Of a stretch of 64,000 nucleotides of DNA, positions 46,815-57,426 are shown piece after piece. How positions within the stretch are numbered: position 1 is the stretch's first letter; every line of letters starts with the position of its first letter. Made by a program: the position numbers and the translations under genes. Source of the DNA: Mesostigma viride (Eukaryota > Streptophyta > Mesostigmatophyceae > Mesostigmatales > Mesostigmataceae); contig RPFO01000027.1 in the NCBI GenBank assembly GCA_009746045.1, positions 1,372,976 to 1,436,975 on the forward strand. The letters run 5' to 3'. The notes beneath the pieces were generated by a model, which saw nothing but the letters and a program-made list of their open reading frames with translations, did not search any database and was not told where the DNA came from.

Positions 46815-47140
46815 AAAATTATAACATGCCTCCGTTGGGAGATCATGCAGCACATGCATATTCCTTGCTGAATGGGTAGAGGTGGGTCAAGCCGCAACAT
46901 CGAAATAAGCTAACTCTAAGCTATCTAGTCTACAAAATCCTCACTACACTTCTCCCCAAAGCGCCCCTTCCGCTTTGGGGGAGGGGGCTTACCCACATGG
47001 GCTGGCGTGTGAGCCGGGACATTGGTCTTCCACCTCTTCTTGTTCTGCATAGGAACAGAGAGCGAAGAAATGCGGTGTGGGGACCCCTTCTCGTGGTAAT
47101 GCGTTACATGTACTCCCCACCGGGCTTTGCTCTTCATGGG
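46815..47140 (-). pseudogene. LINE ORF2 C-terminus and 3' end (family A)
   Basis: The minus strand reads PMQNKKRWKTNVPAHTPAHV then GKPPPPKRKGRFGE to a stop at 46925, matching the ending at 15440-15535. Its 3' UTR holds the terminus (the AACGGAGGCATG words, in reverse at 46826-46837) and an AT-rich tail (AAATAAAATTATAAC). It is 5'-truncated. Confidence 0.72.
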
Positions 47141-48240
47141 TTCATAAAGACAACAATTATTCAGTAAGAATTTAATAAATTAGGAACATATATCCGTTGG
47201 GAGTCACTGTTACACATATACCTGAAAAGGGGCATATGATTTTAAATACATTCTGAGCTACAACCTGCACGTGCATGGGTTTAGTTAACTGGCACCTATA
47301 CTAGAGGCCTGACATGGGGTGGAGCTTCAGTGCTTCCCCGCCTTCTCCTTCTCCCACACTGGGTGCTCCGCGTCCTTCTTCTCCGGCCCTGCCCATGGGT
47401 GCACCGGCCCCGCCTCCTCCTTCTCCTCACGGGACGATTCGCGCTCCACGCATGGCTGCAGCATCAGTTAGCACGGGCAAGACATAGCAGTAACCGCGCT
47501 ATGGCTGTTCTAGCACCAGCCTAGCAGACTGCCATGATCACTCAGCAAACCCACGACAGCTAAACCCTTGGCTGTCACAACCAGTCCATGCATCATTAAG
47601 TATGGGTACAGGGAAAGCTTCCCGCATATCCATGGCCATATGGATGGCAGCAACACAACGACTTGCCCCCTAGCCCCCCGTGCACACACAAAAACGTGGG
47701 TCGTGGCTTCCACGCCCCATCCGCCATGCATGCCAGCGCGTACCTTACTCGCATTCACACCGGGCTGCATCCCAGCGCCGTTGCTGTCCCCATGTGACAC
47801 GTCGGCTGATTAAGCAGATACACAGCAGAGTCTGATGTAAACCGCTAAACCCCAAACCCATGCAGACCACAGTCAAGGACGCGTGCATGTCAAGCCATGC
47901 CAATTGTGAACCGTACAGCAATTTACTTTTCAAGCCTGAAGAGGTGGATAGCAGATACTAGCCTGGAAGAGGTTACAGGGGCACATGTCCATTAGCGAGC
48001 GGAACAACACAGCTTACACCCTACAAGCGTACCGCACAATGTCCTCCTGCAATTGTCTGCAGATCTCCCAATGCCGCAGACATCTCCACTGCTCTCATGG
48101 CGATTGCAAATGCTTCATGCCGCTGACATCTCCACTGCTCTCATGGCGATTGCAAATGCTTGATGCCGCACCTCTGCTTACAGCAGAAAAGCTTCCTCCG
48201 GGCGAGGCACCTGACTGGAACCAACACCCATTCCTTGGCT
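47141..48240. other. no recognised gene; one 46-bp duplication
   Basis: The only structure I can support is a direct duplication of about 46 bp at 48079-48124 and 48125-48169 (GACATCTCCACTGCTCTCAT, then GGCGATTGCAAATGCTT), just downstream (minus sense) of the gene model at 48241-49351. A LINE-like terminus (AGGAACATATATCCGTTGGG) lies near 47183. Confidence 0.45.
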
Positions 48241-49351
48241 TCACAACGTGGCCATGACAGCATCGTGAATCTGCTTCGCCAACGCCCACACTTCAGGACC
48301 CGCGCCCTGCACCGCCATGGCCACAGGCTGCACCGCTGCAATCGATGCAGCATTCACTGCCTGCGCCGCACCATGTACTGCATGCACGAAAGCCAATCCT
48401 GGCTCGGTTATCATGGTCTTGCCCGATTCCTGCTGCTTCTTCTTCTTCGATGCGGTCATGCGCACTTTATACCCCTTCCTCTCCAAGCACGCCTTCAGCA
48501 CCTGGCTCGTGCGGTGCTGAATATGCTTCTGAAGGCGCGCCTTCTAAACACGAAATGTTGGCAATGTATGATTCCCAAACGGCATGATAGGCACATAATC
48601 AGTCCCATGAATTGCTTTGCGGCAGTCAATGCACCAGAACACCTGTTGAAAAAAGAAGGTTATGCACGCTAGCGATTACCCGCGGCAAGAAGCAATCAAC
48701 ACGCCTCGCTAACAACTGCAACCACAATGTAATTCATGACGGGCCACTCACCGCTACCCTGCTCTCCTGCTTCAATGTCTCCCCATTCTCAAGGCCTCCA
48801 TTGTAAACCTCTCCGTCTTCACCATCGTCATCGTCTTCCTCTTCCTCCACTCCGACGTATCCGTGTTTCCTTTTCCTAAGATACCTAGGGTTGTTCAAGT
48901 CGTATGTGCGGCGTTGGCACACTTCCAACAAAATTTTGGCCGCCTCTACCCATTACCATTTATTCGTACTATCATAACATATCCAGGCGTTTGAAAAATC
49001 ATTCCCTCGTTCGAACTTCTACCCCTGGGCGTCCATGACGAGGCAGTCACGACGGGACGCAGATGCAAAAAAATAAAACAAGGCGACATCCCTTCAATCA
49101 TTGACCAAAAAACAGAATACGCGCAGAACTTGGATTTCAACACCACGCACCCATTACCAGCGAGCACGGCTGGCCTGCAACCGCCATCATTTCATAACCA
49201 GAAGCCAGGGCCCACACTCCATCCCGTTACCTCATCTTCCACGCACGGCTTCCGCTGCTTCCCTCTGCTCTTTCGCATTCTCCGCCAGCAACCTCGCCTT
49301 CTCCTCGTCCAACAATCCACTAAGAATAAAATCCCCTCTATTGGACGCCAT
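48241..49351 (-). pseudogene. uncharacterised three-exon gene with in-frame TAG
   Basis: Proposed minus-strand exons are about 49351-49243 (MASNRGDFILSGLLDEEKAR...), about 48952-48752 (ILLEVCQRRTYDLNNPRYLR, a stretch of E/D residues, ending ESRVA at a GTGAGT donor) and 48642-48241 (acceptor TTTTTTCAACAG). Exon 3 begins VFWCIDCRKAIHGTDYVPIM and reads TAG at 48544-48546. It then stays open for 101 codons, including HRTSQVLKACLERKGYKVRM and a lysine-rich SKKKK stretch, to a TGA. The second intron is well supported; the first is not phase-consistent in my model. The CxxC plus acidic and basic patches suggest a nucleic-acid-associated protein, but no family is recognised. The TAG may be a mutation, a read error or the true end. 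Confidence 0.4.
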
Positions 49352-49619
49352 TCAGACGAACTTTGCTAGCGTCTTTTCACCGGCCCCAGCACACATAATC
49401 TATAGCCGCTTAATGACAACGGCCGACAACGACAACTGCTGAATAGGCGAAAAAGGCTGATAACTACATTTTTATATTTCGCTGCATTTGCTAATAGACA
49501 CGCACGTTCTCCCACTTCTCCATTACAATATAATTATCCATCTGGCCGTGTACAGGCAAAGATCCCCGAAGTAGCTTACTGAAACGTATCTTACAGCATC
49601 GGATCACTGGCACCTAATC

Positions 49620-49826
49620 TACAGGTGGTAGATTACCAACCAAGACCCGTCGCGGTAATTTACTCTGTCGGTAATGTACTACCAAAGATGTGCAGTCGTA
49701 ACGTTACTCTTACTTACGGCTAGTAAAATTACTACCAATCATCCTACGTAGTAATGATTACGGCGTTGGATCTCACGCCTCGGATCTAGGTAGTAAGATA
49801 AGACCTCGTAATTTACGCCTCGGATA
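49620..49826. repeat. degenerate relatives of the 15-bp minisatellite
   Basis: Words such as GGTAATTTACTC, GGTAATGTACTACC, CGTAATTTACGCCTCGGAT and GGTAGTAAGATAAG recur irregularly. They resemble the 15-bp array at 39884-40108 and adjoin the LINE ORF that follows. Confidence 0.55.
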
Positions 49827-50846
49827 CTACTGCTGGACGCTATTTCTGGCCACAATGGGTGTCTGTATCAACTATCCACCTTATATGCGTACACGCCAGC
49901 TTCCCAGTGTCACCGCATACGCGTAGTCCCATGGTCTGTGCCAAGATCTTGCATGATCCAGCCGGACCCATTATCCCCGGTTGAGAGCATTACATGGCTA
50001 CACGTGGGCAACACACGGCTCGATCTACTACATCTGGACCCGGTTGAATTTGGATGGGTCTTAACCAAGGGGGACATCAGAACCAGCAAATGTATCTTTG
50101 AGTACACCGCAGATTGGGGTTATGATATCTTGTTGCATATGTACCATCAGCCCCACCCGGGCCGAGCCCGCTGGGGAATACATTGGCCGGGCTACACTTG
50201 GGTTAAGATGATTACCCTGGCGGTAGACCACCCTCTCGTGGACCGCAGGGCCACTGATGTACAACACCTTTTGATGCATAGGGCGATAGGGGTCTGCGCC
50301 ATGCTCCACGAGCGTTTTGGTCATGATGCATCATGCCTGTGCACGCACCCTAGTGAAACCATTGAGCACAGGTTTCTTTACTGTAATCTCCCTGGGGTTT
50401 GGACGTGGCTCATTAACATCTGGGCCGCATGGACGGCATCGCCACCCACTCTCCCAATCAGCGTGCGTACCATCATTTTCGGTATTGCTGGCACACCAGG
50501 GTCCGAGCTTTCAGTTTCCCAAGCAGAATGGATATGGCTACGCACTACTATGCTATACGCGATCTGGACCATACGCAACGAGACAGTCTTTAAGGTCCGC
50601 GAGGAGTATACCCGCGGCGGCGTAGTCCGGCGCTTTATATACCTATGGAATGCGGCTATGCGCCGCTACTGGCTGTTAGCTCAGGAACAACACAGGGTGT
50701 GGGACCCAGGGCCCAATAACGACAAGCCCAGCCCGCTCCAGCTTTTTCATGATCTACTGGGCCGTAATCAGGTATTCACCAGTATGCCTCATGGCGACAT
50801 CACTCAGGTCCAATGGCTTCCCTGGTCTAATAACGCGCCCTATTAG
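49827..50846 (+). pseudogene. LINE ORF2 C-terminus with zf-RVT zinc finger
   Basis: One plus frame is open from about 49827 to the stop at 50846. It contains SETIEHRFLYCNLPGVWTWL preceded by CLCTHP, the CxC...ExxxHxFxxC...W pattern of the zinc-binding domain that follows the RT in many plant and algal LINEs. Next comes EWIWLRTTMLYAIWTIRNET, also typical of that region. The RT itself is missing, so the copy is 5'-truncated, though this segment has no frameshift and looks young. The 3' side (to 51092) carries GAATTTACGCCTCGGATG twice. Confidence 0.75.
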
Positions 50847-51044
50847 CCTTTCACCTGTCACCGCCACACGTGTGTGTGCCCACCTTCATTAGGATTCGCT
50901 GATACTCATTTCCCCTCTCACCTCTTTGGTCCATAATTGGCTAATAAAATATACCCATTTCCCCGAATTTACGCCTCGGATGGAGGCTTAGCAGGGATTA
51001 CCTATTGGCTATATTTGGAATAAACGTACACCTATTTACCTGGA

Positions 51045-51210
51045 ATTTACGCCTCGGATGCTTTTTACCACCCTCGGACGAAAAGTATAGTGTGATTCTG
51101 TTGGCCCCCCATGCATTGGGAGTATATATGTAGCATATAGCCCTAGGAATATGTGCTACATGATCTCCCGATGGCGGCATGTTATAATTTAATTTAATTT
51201 TTTTAATAGC
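51045..51210 (+). repeat. retroelement 3'-end fragments
   Basis: 51045-51092 is the inverted partner of 39753-39800. At about 51148-51205 follows the family A LINE terminus (TGTGCTACATGATCTCCCGA, GGCATGTTATAATTT) with an (AATTT)n tail. No ORF is included. Confidence 0.65.
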
Positions 51211-51329
51211 CCTAGCTTGAGAAGGGGCATATGGCCTATAATACAATCTAAGCTACTTCCTGCAAGGGTGGGATTGTAAACGACACTTGCTCTAGGTGCA
51301 CCAGGGCACCTGCATCCCCATGATCTATC

Positions 51330-51680
51330 AAGCTATGCCCGCCACCCGAGGACTTTTCGTGATAGACTCGGCATGGACATGTGCTACACTAGACGTGACG
51401 GGCTCACCCCCGGGCAACCTCCTGGTTTATCTGTAATATGGAGGCAGATGGTGCGCAAGGATAGATGGCAAGTAGTGATGAAGGAGACCACCCCCAAGCC
51501 TGTGGGGGCTCCGCGTGTGACCAAGTATGGCATTCATAGCGATTCGGGCCGCGGTGCCCACACCCCTGTAACTAGGACCTAGATAGCTTATTAATTAATT
51601 CCATCCCATGTTCCCCTCCCACTGAGGACTTATGCTCACGTGACGCAGTCACATGTCTATTAATTAATTAATTAATGCCC
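51330..51680 (+). pseudogene. LINE ORF2 C-terminus and 3' end (family B)
   Basis: The plus frame 51373-51582 reads MDMCYTRRDGLTPGQPPGLS, VIWRQMVRKDRWQVVMKETT and ends GAHTPVTRT. It is nearly the same as 38177-38400 on the minus strand. The 3' UTR ends with the palindrome CACGTGACGCAGTCACATG (51637-51655) and the TTAATTAA tail (51658-51676). Confidence 0.75.
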
Positions 51681-51844
51681 AGCTAAGGGGGAGCCTGTCA
51701 TGGGGGGGAAGATCATCATAGCTGTACAAAAGCGAGAGCGTGGCATCTCAGCAGAGAGCAGCTCTCTGCATAGGCACAGCATAACTAAATAAAGCCAGGC
51801 ATCATCTGGTGCGTGGCGCGTCATGGGCACACGTGTACATGGCT

Positions 51845-51980
51845 AAATAATGCTAAACGGTTGGGGGATGATGCAGACGATATTTGTTTAAACTTTTGTG
51901 TAATTATTTTTCTAATGAGATTAGCATAGTACTCCGTGGCATGCCTTTGCGCATGACACGCAAGTACTTACATACTTACT
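51845..51980 (+). repeat. dispersed repeat shared with 27600-27730
   Basis: GGTTGGGGGATGATGCAGAC, GAGATTAGCATAGTACTCCG and the CAAGTACTTAC ending match the segment after the small ORF in PHAF1 intron 1. This is likely the 3' end of one mobile-element family. Confidence 0.65.
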
Positions 51981-52081
51981 TACTAAACAATGCTCGTGAA
52001 TCAGCTGGGATAATGCCTGTAGGAGGCGTACATGTACATGGCCACGGTCTATCTATTCTACACTACTGCTGCTGTATTCCC

Positions 52082-52249
52082 CTAAGCTGGGGTGTCTGGA
52101 GTCACTGGGGCCGCGGGGGTCGCATGCCAGGGCTTGTGGCCGACGTAGATGGCCGCCCCCTTCCAGTACACCGGCTGCCCCGCCTTGGTCTGCCGGAGCT
52201 GGAGGTAGGTCGGCCATAGCTCCCGTCGCCGTTGTTGCTGCGCCAGGGT
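52082..52249 (-). pseudogene. L1-type ORF1, C-terminal piece (split by copia element)
   Basis: The minus strand reads TTLAQQQRRRELWPTYLQLR then VYWKGAAIYVGHKPW to a TAG at 52082, matching the ORF1 C-terminus at 8140-8277 (QQQRRDQWPDY..VYWQGGDLYVNKKLW). Its other half is at 62975-63714. The join falls inside ...LDDDLTLAQQQ..., and the 5-bp AGGGT (52245-52249) is repeated at the far end of the insertion (62975-62979). Confidence 0.85.
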
Positions 52250-52313
52250 AGTTGCGAGAGAGTGAATGCCCTGAATTCCGCCATGGTTCTTGCAGGAATG
52301 TTGCCTTTATTAA

Positions 52314-55172
52314 CCCCTCAACCGTCTTTGACTCGTGACTAAAATGAGTCACGAGTTGCACAGTATGCCACAGGTGCCCCCATTCAGCCTAATTATTTTT
52401 TCTAGACCATACTAGGAACCAAGCATAACCATATTAGGGCCCACCTGGGGGTATAGTGGGTGGTCCCAGTGCTAGCCCCCCCTGCTCTATAAATAGCCCC
52501 CCCCTCAGGGGGGTACGGTGAGTGTGCGCGGTGACACCCTTATAATGGATGATAGACCCCTTTCCTCAATGAGTTGACCCTGGGGTTGGTTTTGTAGATA
52601 GATTTTTTAGTTAGGATGGGATACAAACACTAAAAATTGTAACTCCCCCAGGGACCCATCAGCTGGTGCTAAAAATAACTGGTGACTATTTCGAGTCGCG
52701 AGTTTTTGGGGGGCTAAAATAGGCATCCTAGTGCAGTTTTGAACATGGAAACGATATGCAAGCATGGAGTATGGGCAAACATGCATGCTAACACTTATTC
52801 CAACCTGTGTGCCACCAATACCTGCCATAACCACTACAGGTCCCTGCCGGATATGATTGGAGACGACTACGCGCGGGCCGCGAGTACGGGGTTCACAACC
52901 TTATCATACATGATGGAGCACGTATACCTTGGATTTCACCCTAGTATTTCAGGGGGGACTGCAACTGTACCCAAGCACTACATCCAAACACTTACATGTC
53001 TTGTTTCACCCAGGGACCCACAAGATAATGCTAAAAATAGCTGGTGACTATTCTGAGTGACCAGTTTGGGGGGGCTAGAATAAACATCCTAGTGCAGTTT
53101 TGAACATGGAAATGATAGGTAAGCATGAAACATGCATGATTATGTTTATTCCAGCTCCTATGTGGCACAAATATATGCCACAATAAGCGTAAATGCTTGC
53201 AGACCCGCTGATACTGTGGTACTTATTTTTACATGCATGATGGACCTTGCACACAAAGTCAAAACATCCCAGCACTCCTAGATAAATTAGTGACCAAGGG
53301 ACCATGCATGCAGTAACACTGAAAATTGCCAACTAGAAATAGGTGGCACTGTGACCATCACGGAGCAGATTTTCAAACTGCACAAGTTATGCATAAACAT
53401 GAAAGCTAATAAGACATGACCATGAAACAATAACCCATGCAGGCTAACAACATGAAACCAAATAACACATGCACAGGTGGGTCCATGAAACAATAACACA
53501 CACTTCAAACCATGCCGGCCCATGGTGATACACGGCGCGCATGAGCGCGGGCAGGAAAGGCCAAACGCCATGCCACGTAGGCAACAAATGCTAGCATTCT
53601 TAGTCAGCCTCCGTAGGACTATATCCCAGGCGGACATGCTCCGCCCTGAGATGGCGGCGCCGCGCCACCCCCTTGAGCTTCCGGGTGGTGGCTGCTGACC
53701 CCTCGTGGTAGTGGCGCCCTTGAAATTCTTGGCGCATTCGCCACGCTGGGAGAGGCGCTGCCATACCCGCTGCTTCGTCACGTTGAAGTCCAGCCCCTCC
53801 ACCTGCCCGGAGTGGAAGAGGCCGAAGCAGTTCCGCTCGCTGTTGCTGCAGAACGCCATGTCACAGTGCTCGCACATGACCGAGGTCTTGTGCTTCCTGC
53901 CTTGCGCGCAGCACAGTTGGCACAGCACCTGCTCCACCCAGAAATTTGCCCATCTCATGCATTGTTAAGGGGTGCCACTCACGCTCACCTGGCTTGCCCG
54001 CCCCCTTGAGCTCAGCATAGTCGTTGGTCTCCTTGACAATCTTGGCCACGACATCACGTTGGGACCAGAAAAGGGAGAACAGCCCGAGGGGCCCAAACTC
54101 GAGCTGGGCAGGGGAAAGGTTTTGATAGCAGGCGGTACCCGTCATCGGCGACAGCACCGGAGTATCGGGAAAAGGAAACACACCTGGCTTGCCGAAACCA
54201 GATTTCCAGACAGTCTCGGCTGGCTCCTCAGTGGCAGGAGTGTCGTTAGGAAAAACGAATCATCGAGCTCAGCCTCACCGCTCGGCACCGGACCCTCCGC
54301 ACCCTTCTGGTAAACAAAGTCGTCATCGGAAGCGTCCGAGACAACGCTCTCGCTGGCCGCCGCCTTGGTCTGACGGCGCCTTTTCGGGGCGTGGCTGATG
54401 GCTGGGTTCTTCTTCGGGTTGCCGACAGCGCGCTTCCCCGGCTCGCGTCGCTTGACCGGTGTGGGCAGCTCGATATCCTCGGATTTGTCGTCGTCGTCCT
54501 CGCCGGCGTCAGAATCGCTATCCTGGCCCTGCTCGCTATCATCGTCACTGCTACCTGCCGTTGGGACCTTCCTGGCGGCGCATTCTTTCACTAGAGCTTC
54601 GTACTCATCTGAGCTGCACGAATATATGAAAATCTGCTCACGGGTGAATGGGTACGTGAGCTTGTCGTCCGGGAAATAGCACCGTGCACCATCTCCGGAC
54701 CTGTTCACTGTCACTACCTTGCCCGGCAAACGTACCTCGCTTTGTTTTTCCCCATACTGCTCTATCGCCCAGTCTCGTCCGAATTTTTCCACAGGCACTG
54801 CCATGAAAATGCCCTTCTTTACCTTGAAAGTCCGTATATCTGCCTGCATTTCGTCCGCCATGTCTACGTCCGCGCTCCCCCCTTTTTTCGCATCCTTCGT
54901 TTTCGTACGTTTTTGTCAATTTTTTTTACCGCCCAAACCTGCATGCACCAGGGTACCCTGTTGACTTTGACCAGGGTTTCCACCCTGATACGGTGGTCAA
55001 ATACGGTCAGACAAGTGTCCTACGGATAGAGTGAATCTAGATCTTTTCGGTGGTCTAGTTGGTTCCCGCCAAAACCCTCCCGCCAAATCCCTACAGGGCG
55101 CACAAACTCATGCCGAATGTGAGGCATGAGAAAAACTCGCAGTCGAAAATCGGCACGAGGACGGTTTAGGGG
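52314..55172 (-). mobile_element. piggyBac-type transposon, internally deleted
   Basis: A 2,859-bp element is inserted at TTAA (52310-52313 and 55173-55176). Its ends are CCCCTCAACCGTC and, reversed, CCCCTAAACCGTC, i.e. terminal inverted repeats of about 13 bp with one mismatch. TTAA targeting and CCC(T) ends are the piggyBac hallmarks. It carries subterminal palindromes and a minus-strand transposase gene without a catalytic core. Noncoding DNA at 52590-53190 holds a ~190-bp near-duplicated segment (CTAGTGCAGTTTTGAACATG twice). Confidence 0.9.
53287..54861 (-). pseudogene. piggyBac transposase remnant (DDE core deleted)
   Basis: The start is MADEMQADIRTFKVKK at 54861. An N-terminal region (VEKFGRDWAIEQYGEK, TYPFTREQIFIYS) is followed by an acidic Ser/Asp stretch and basic patches (APKRRRQTK) likely to be a nuclear-localisation signal. 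After a one-base shift in a T5 run (about 54255) it continues GPLGLFSLFWSQRDVVAKIV, KETNDYAEL and EWHPLTMHEMGKF, the beginning of the DDE_Tnp_1_7 domain. At about 53948 it jumps directly, out of frame, to WVEQVLCQLCC...CEHCDMAFC...CFGLFH, the C-terminal cysteine-rich domain that binds the ends. The whole catalytic region with its aspartates, normally several hundred residues, is missing. Confidence 0.82.
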
Positions 55173-55733
55173 TTAAGAATAAGGAACACAGACGTAAGTC
55201 ACGTCACTTCCAAGACTGCACCGACGCAGCACAGACAACAGGGTCGCAGTGCCAAGAGAACGTGCACGCAAGAACTAGCGTCCCGGTGCGACCAAGTCAC
55301 ACATATAGCTTGCTAGGGACGCGTCCAAGTATTCAGCTGTACTGTCACAGCTGAACTGTCAATCAATTGATTACACAGACTCTGGCACGCCTTTGGCGCG
55401 CAGATCTATCACTTGTCCATACGGCTAGTCCTGTGGACCTATCCGTACACTACTCAGTATCAATTGTCTCATAGGTCCTGGCGCGCTACAGTGCGCCTAC
55501 CTATCAATTGACCATCAAGTCCTGTACAAGTCCTGTCAACGTCCTGCGGACTATCAAAGTGACACTTGTACATCCTGTGTCCGTACGCGCCCACAGTGGC
55601 GCGCCGGGTACTGTCGGCACAGCCTAGGAAACGTCATAACTTTTACGTTCCTTAACCAAATGAGGCGTTCAAGGTGCCGCTGGAAAGAGCGTAACAATCT
55701 CTATCCATCTAACGTAAATCCTTTACGTTAACT

Positions 55734-56682
55734 CCAATCCCTTCTTTTCTTTAGGGATCACATCCCCTGCCAGGGACCCTTGAAGTAGCTTGAAATGTCC
55801 TTCACTCCAGCTTGAAGCTTGAACAGATGTCTTTAATGGCCATTGCCATTCCCCCAGCCTTTTCTTTTAAGGAACTGGAAAAGAAACAGATCTGCCACAG
55901 GGAAAACCATTCCATGAGAAATGGATAAAAACCTATGGAAGTGGCATTACAGAGTACCACCAGATATTAGAACAAACAAAATTAAATACATACAGGTTAA
56001 TTCTATGAGGTCTTCTCCAGGAATTAATCCCATCACCTCGGTAGAGCCTCCAGTACAATGACCTTCTGGCGGTGAGTTACATTAATCCCAGATACTAATC
56101 CCATAAAACCCAGTACATATTCAATATAAGTACAATAAATCCATGACAATTAAAATACCACTTGACAAAGTAAGGCGTATTACAATAGTTTGCCTGTCAT
56201 TCTCTCAACAGGGGTCTATTGGCGCCCGTCTTACGGCGCCCGTCTACTTGCCAGATGGTAAACTGCCACAGCAAACAAATGACAAAATGAAACACATAGG
56301 CAACAATTAAATCCTGCCCTGGGGAACTAGGGAAGTCTGAACAGGCAAACACCTGAACAGGCCAGCTTGTAGAAACATAATACCAGGGAATCGAACCCCG
56401 CCCTATAAACCCCAGAATAAAGGTTCCCAGACCATTGTGAGAGGTATGTACAAATATACATTTCTTTTAAAATAGAATACATGGTCTGTAATGGACCTGT
56501 CAACCTTGTGTAGTCAACAGCATGAACCCCAGCCAAAACCTGGCTGTATCCTGATTAAAATCAGAGTGAGTGTACCATGGTCCATGAGCCTTAGTACAGA
56601 CTAAAATACAGGTATTATGCCAGTCACAATGCTGACACTACCACACAATCTGCTCTCCAATGCCCTATAACCAGGCACCAGC
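55734..56682 (-). other. copia 3' untranslated region with polypurine tract
   Basis: No coding signal between the RNase H stop (56683) and the 3' LTR. On the minus strand the last bases are AAAGAAAAGAAGGGATTGG (55734-55752), a polypurine tract suited to priming plus-strand DNA. At almost 950 bp this 3' region is long for a copia element. Confidence 0.7.
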
Positions 56683-57426
56683 TTAGACAGCTTGCTGAGA
56701 TGGGTCCATCAGAGACTGAAGAACCTTGTATTGCACTGCTGCCTTCTGCACTAGCTTGGTCAAAGCATCAGCAGGATTGTCAACCCCAGGGATATGCTCA
56801 ATATTGGCCAAGGAGGACAATTCCTTAAGAAGGAGATAATCCAAGTCCCTACTTCTGGCCATCTGCCTGTGCACAAACTGCACCATCCCCATGGAGTCTG
56901 TTTTTAGAAGAGTGGTAACCTGAAGTGGCCAAGGAGTGTTAGAAGTCATCTGATGAAGCAACTCCTTCAGATAAAGGCTTGTGTGAATGCCTTCACAAAT
57001 AGCCCTGCATTCTGCCACATCACTGCTGACAGCCACCCGTTTGTGCAGGCGACTAAACCAGCTCACCAAACTCCCCAGGCCTTCCTGTCTGAGCACAAAG
57101 AGCCCTGCAGCCCTGCCCCTGACCTTGGAGACCTGCCTGCTGTCCATTGAGCTATCCACATACAGCTCCATGCAAATGGGTTGTGATAAATCCACTGCAG
57201 ACAACAGAATGCCAGATGAAGCCCTGACCTGATCAGCCACCTTGGCAGACCCTAGCTCCACCAGCATGTCATCAGGCAACCTGGCTATGACCATAAGGTC
57301 TGGCCTGGAAATGCCTGCCACCCAAGCAACCATGCCCCTCACCATGGGACACAGTGCCTGTGTGATGACTGGAGGAAGCTTGCTAATGAGGGTCTCTTGA
57401 TAATCATTGCCCCCCACCAGCAGCAT
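56683..57426 (-). CDS. copia RNase H domain of pol
   Basis: Reading MLLVGGNDYQETLISKLPPV onward, it has the copia RNase H landmarks: LYVDSSMD (first acidic residue), GRAAGLFVL, SWFSRLHKRVAVSSDVAECR (the conserved SS.AE block with the catalytic Glu), LKTDSMGMVQFV (Asp) and GVDNPADALTKLV. It is shifted one frame from the RT, and the shift lies in a G6 run near 57437. Function: removes the RNA strand during reverse transcription. It ends in TAA at 56683. Confidence 0.85.
   Translation of the reverse strand: MLLVGGNDYQETLISKLPPVITQALCPMVRGMVAWVAGISRPDLMVIARLPDDMLVELGSAKVADQVRASSGILLSAVDLSQPICMELYVDSSMDSRQVSKVRGRAAGLFVLRQEGLGSLVSWFSRLHKRVAVSSDVAECRAICEGIHTSLYLKELLHQMTSNTPWPLQVTTLLKTDSMGMVQFVHRQMARSRDLDYLLLKELSSLANIEHIPGVDNPADALTKLVQKAAVQYKVLQSLMDPSQQAV

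Larger units (their letters stand above)
52250..55733 (-). repeat. copia 3' LTR, split by piggyBac
   Basis: LTR sequence is present as 52250-52313 and 55177-55733, in total 621 bp, and matches the intact 617-bp LTR at 62358-62974. The break falls in TTTATTAAGAATAAGG, with TTAA present on both sides of the inserted piggyBac. It contains the near-palindrome AACGTAAATCCTTTACGTT close to its outer end. Confidence 0.92.

Noticed and set aside
55173-55733. ~560-bp TTAA-bounded segment, also at 62417-62974, as a piggyBac MITE
   Set aside because: Its ends are not inverted repeats. With the adjoining 60-bp unit it forms a complete copia LTR whose outer ends match the AGGGT target duplication.
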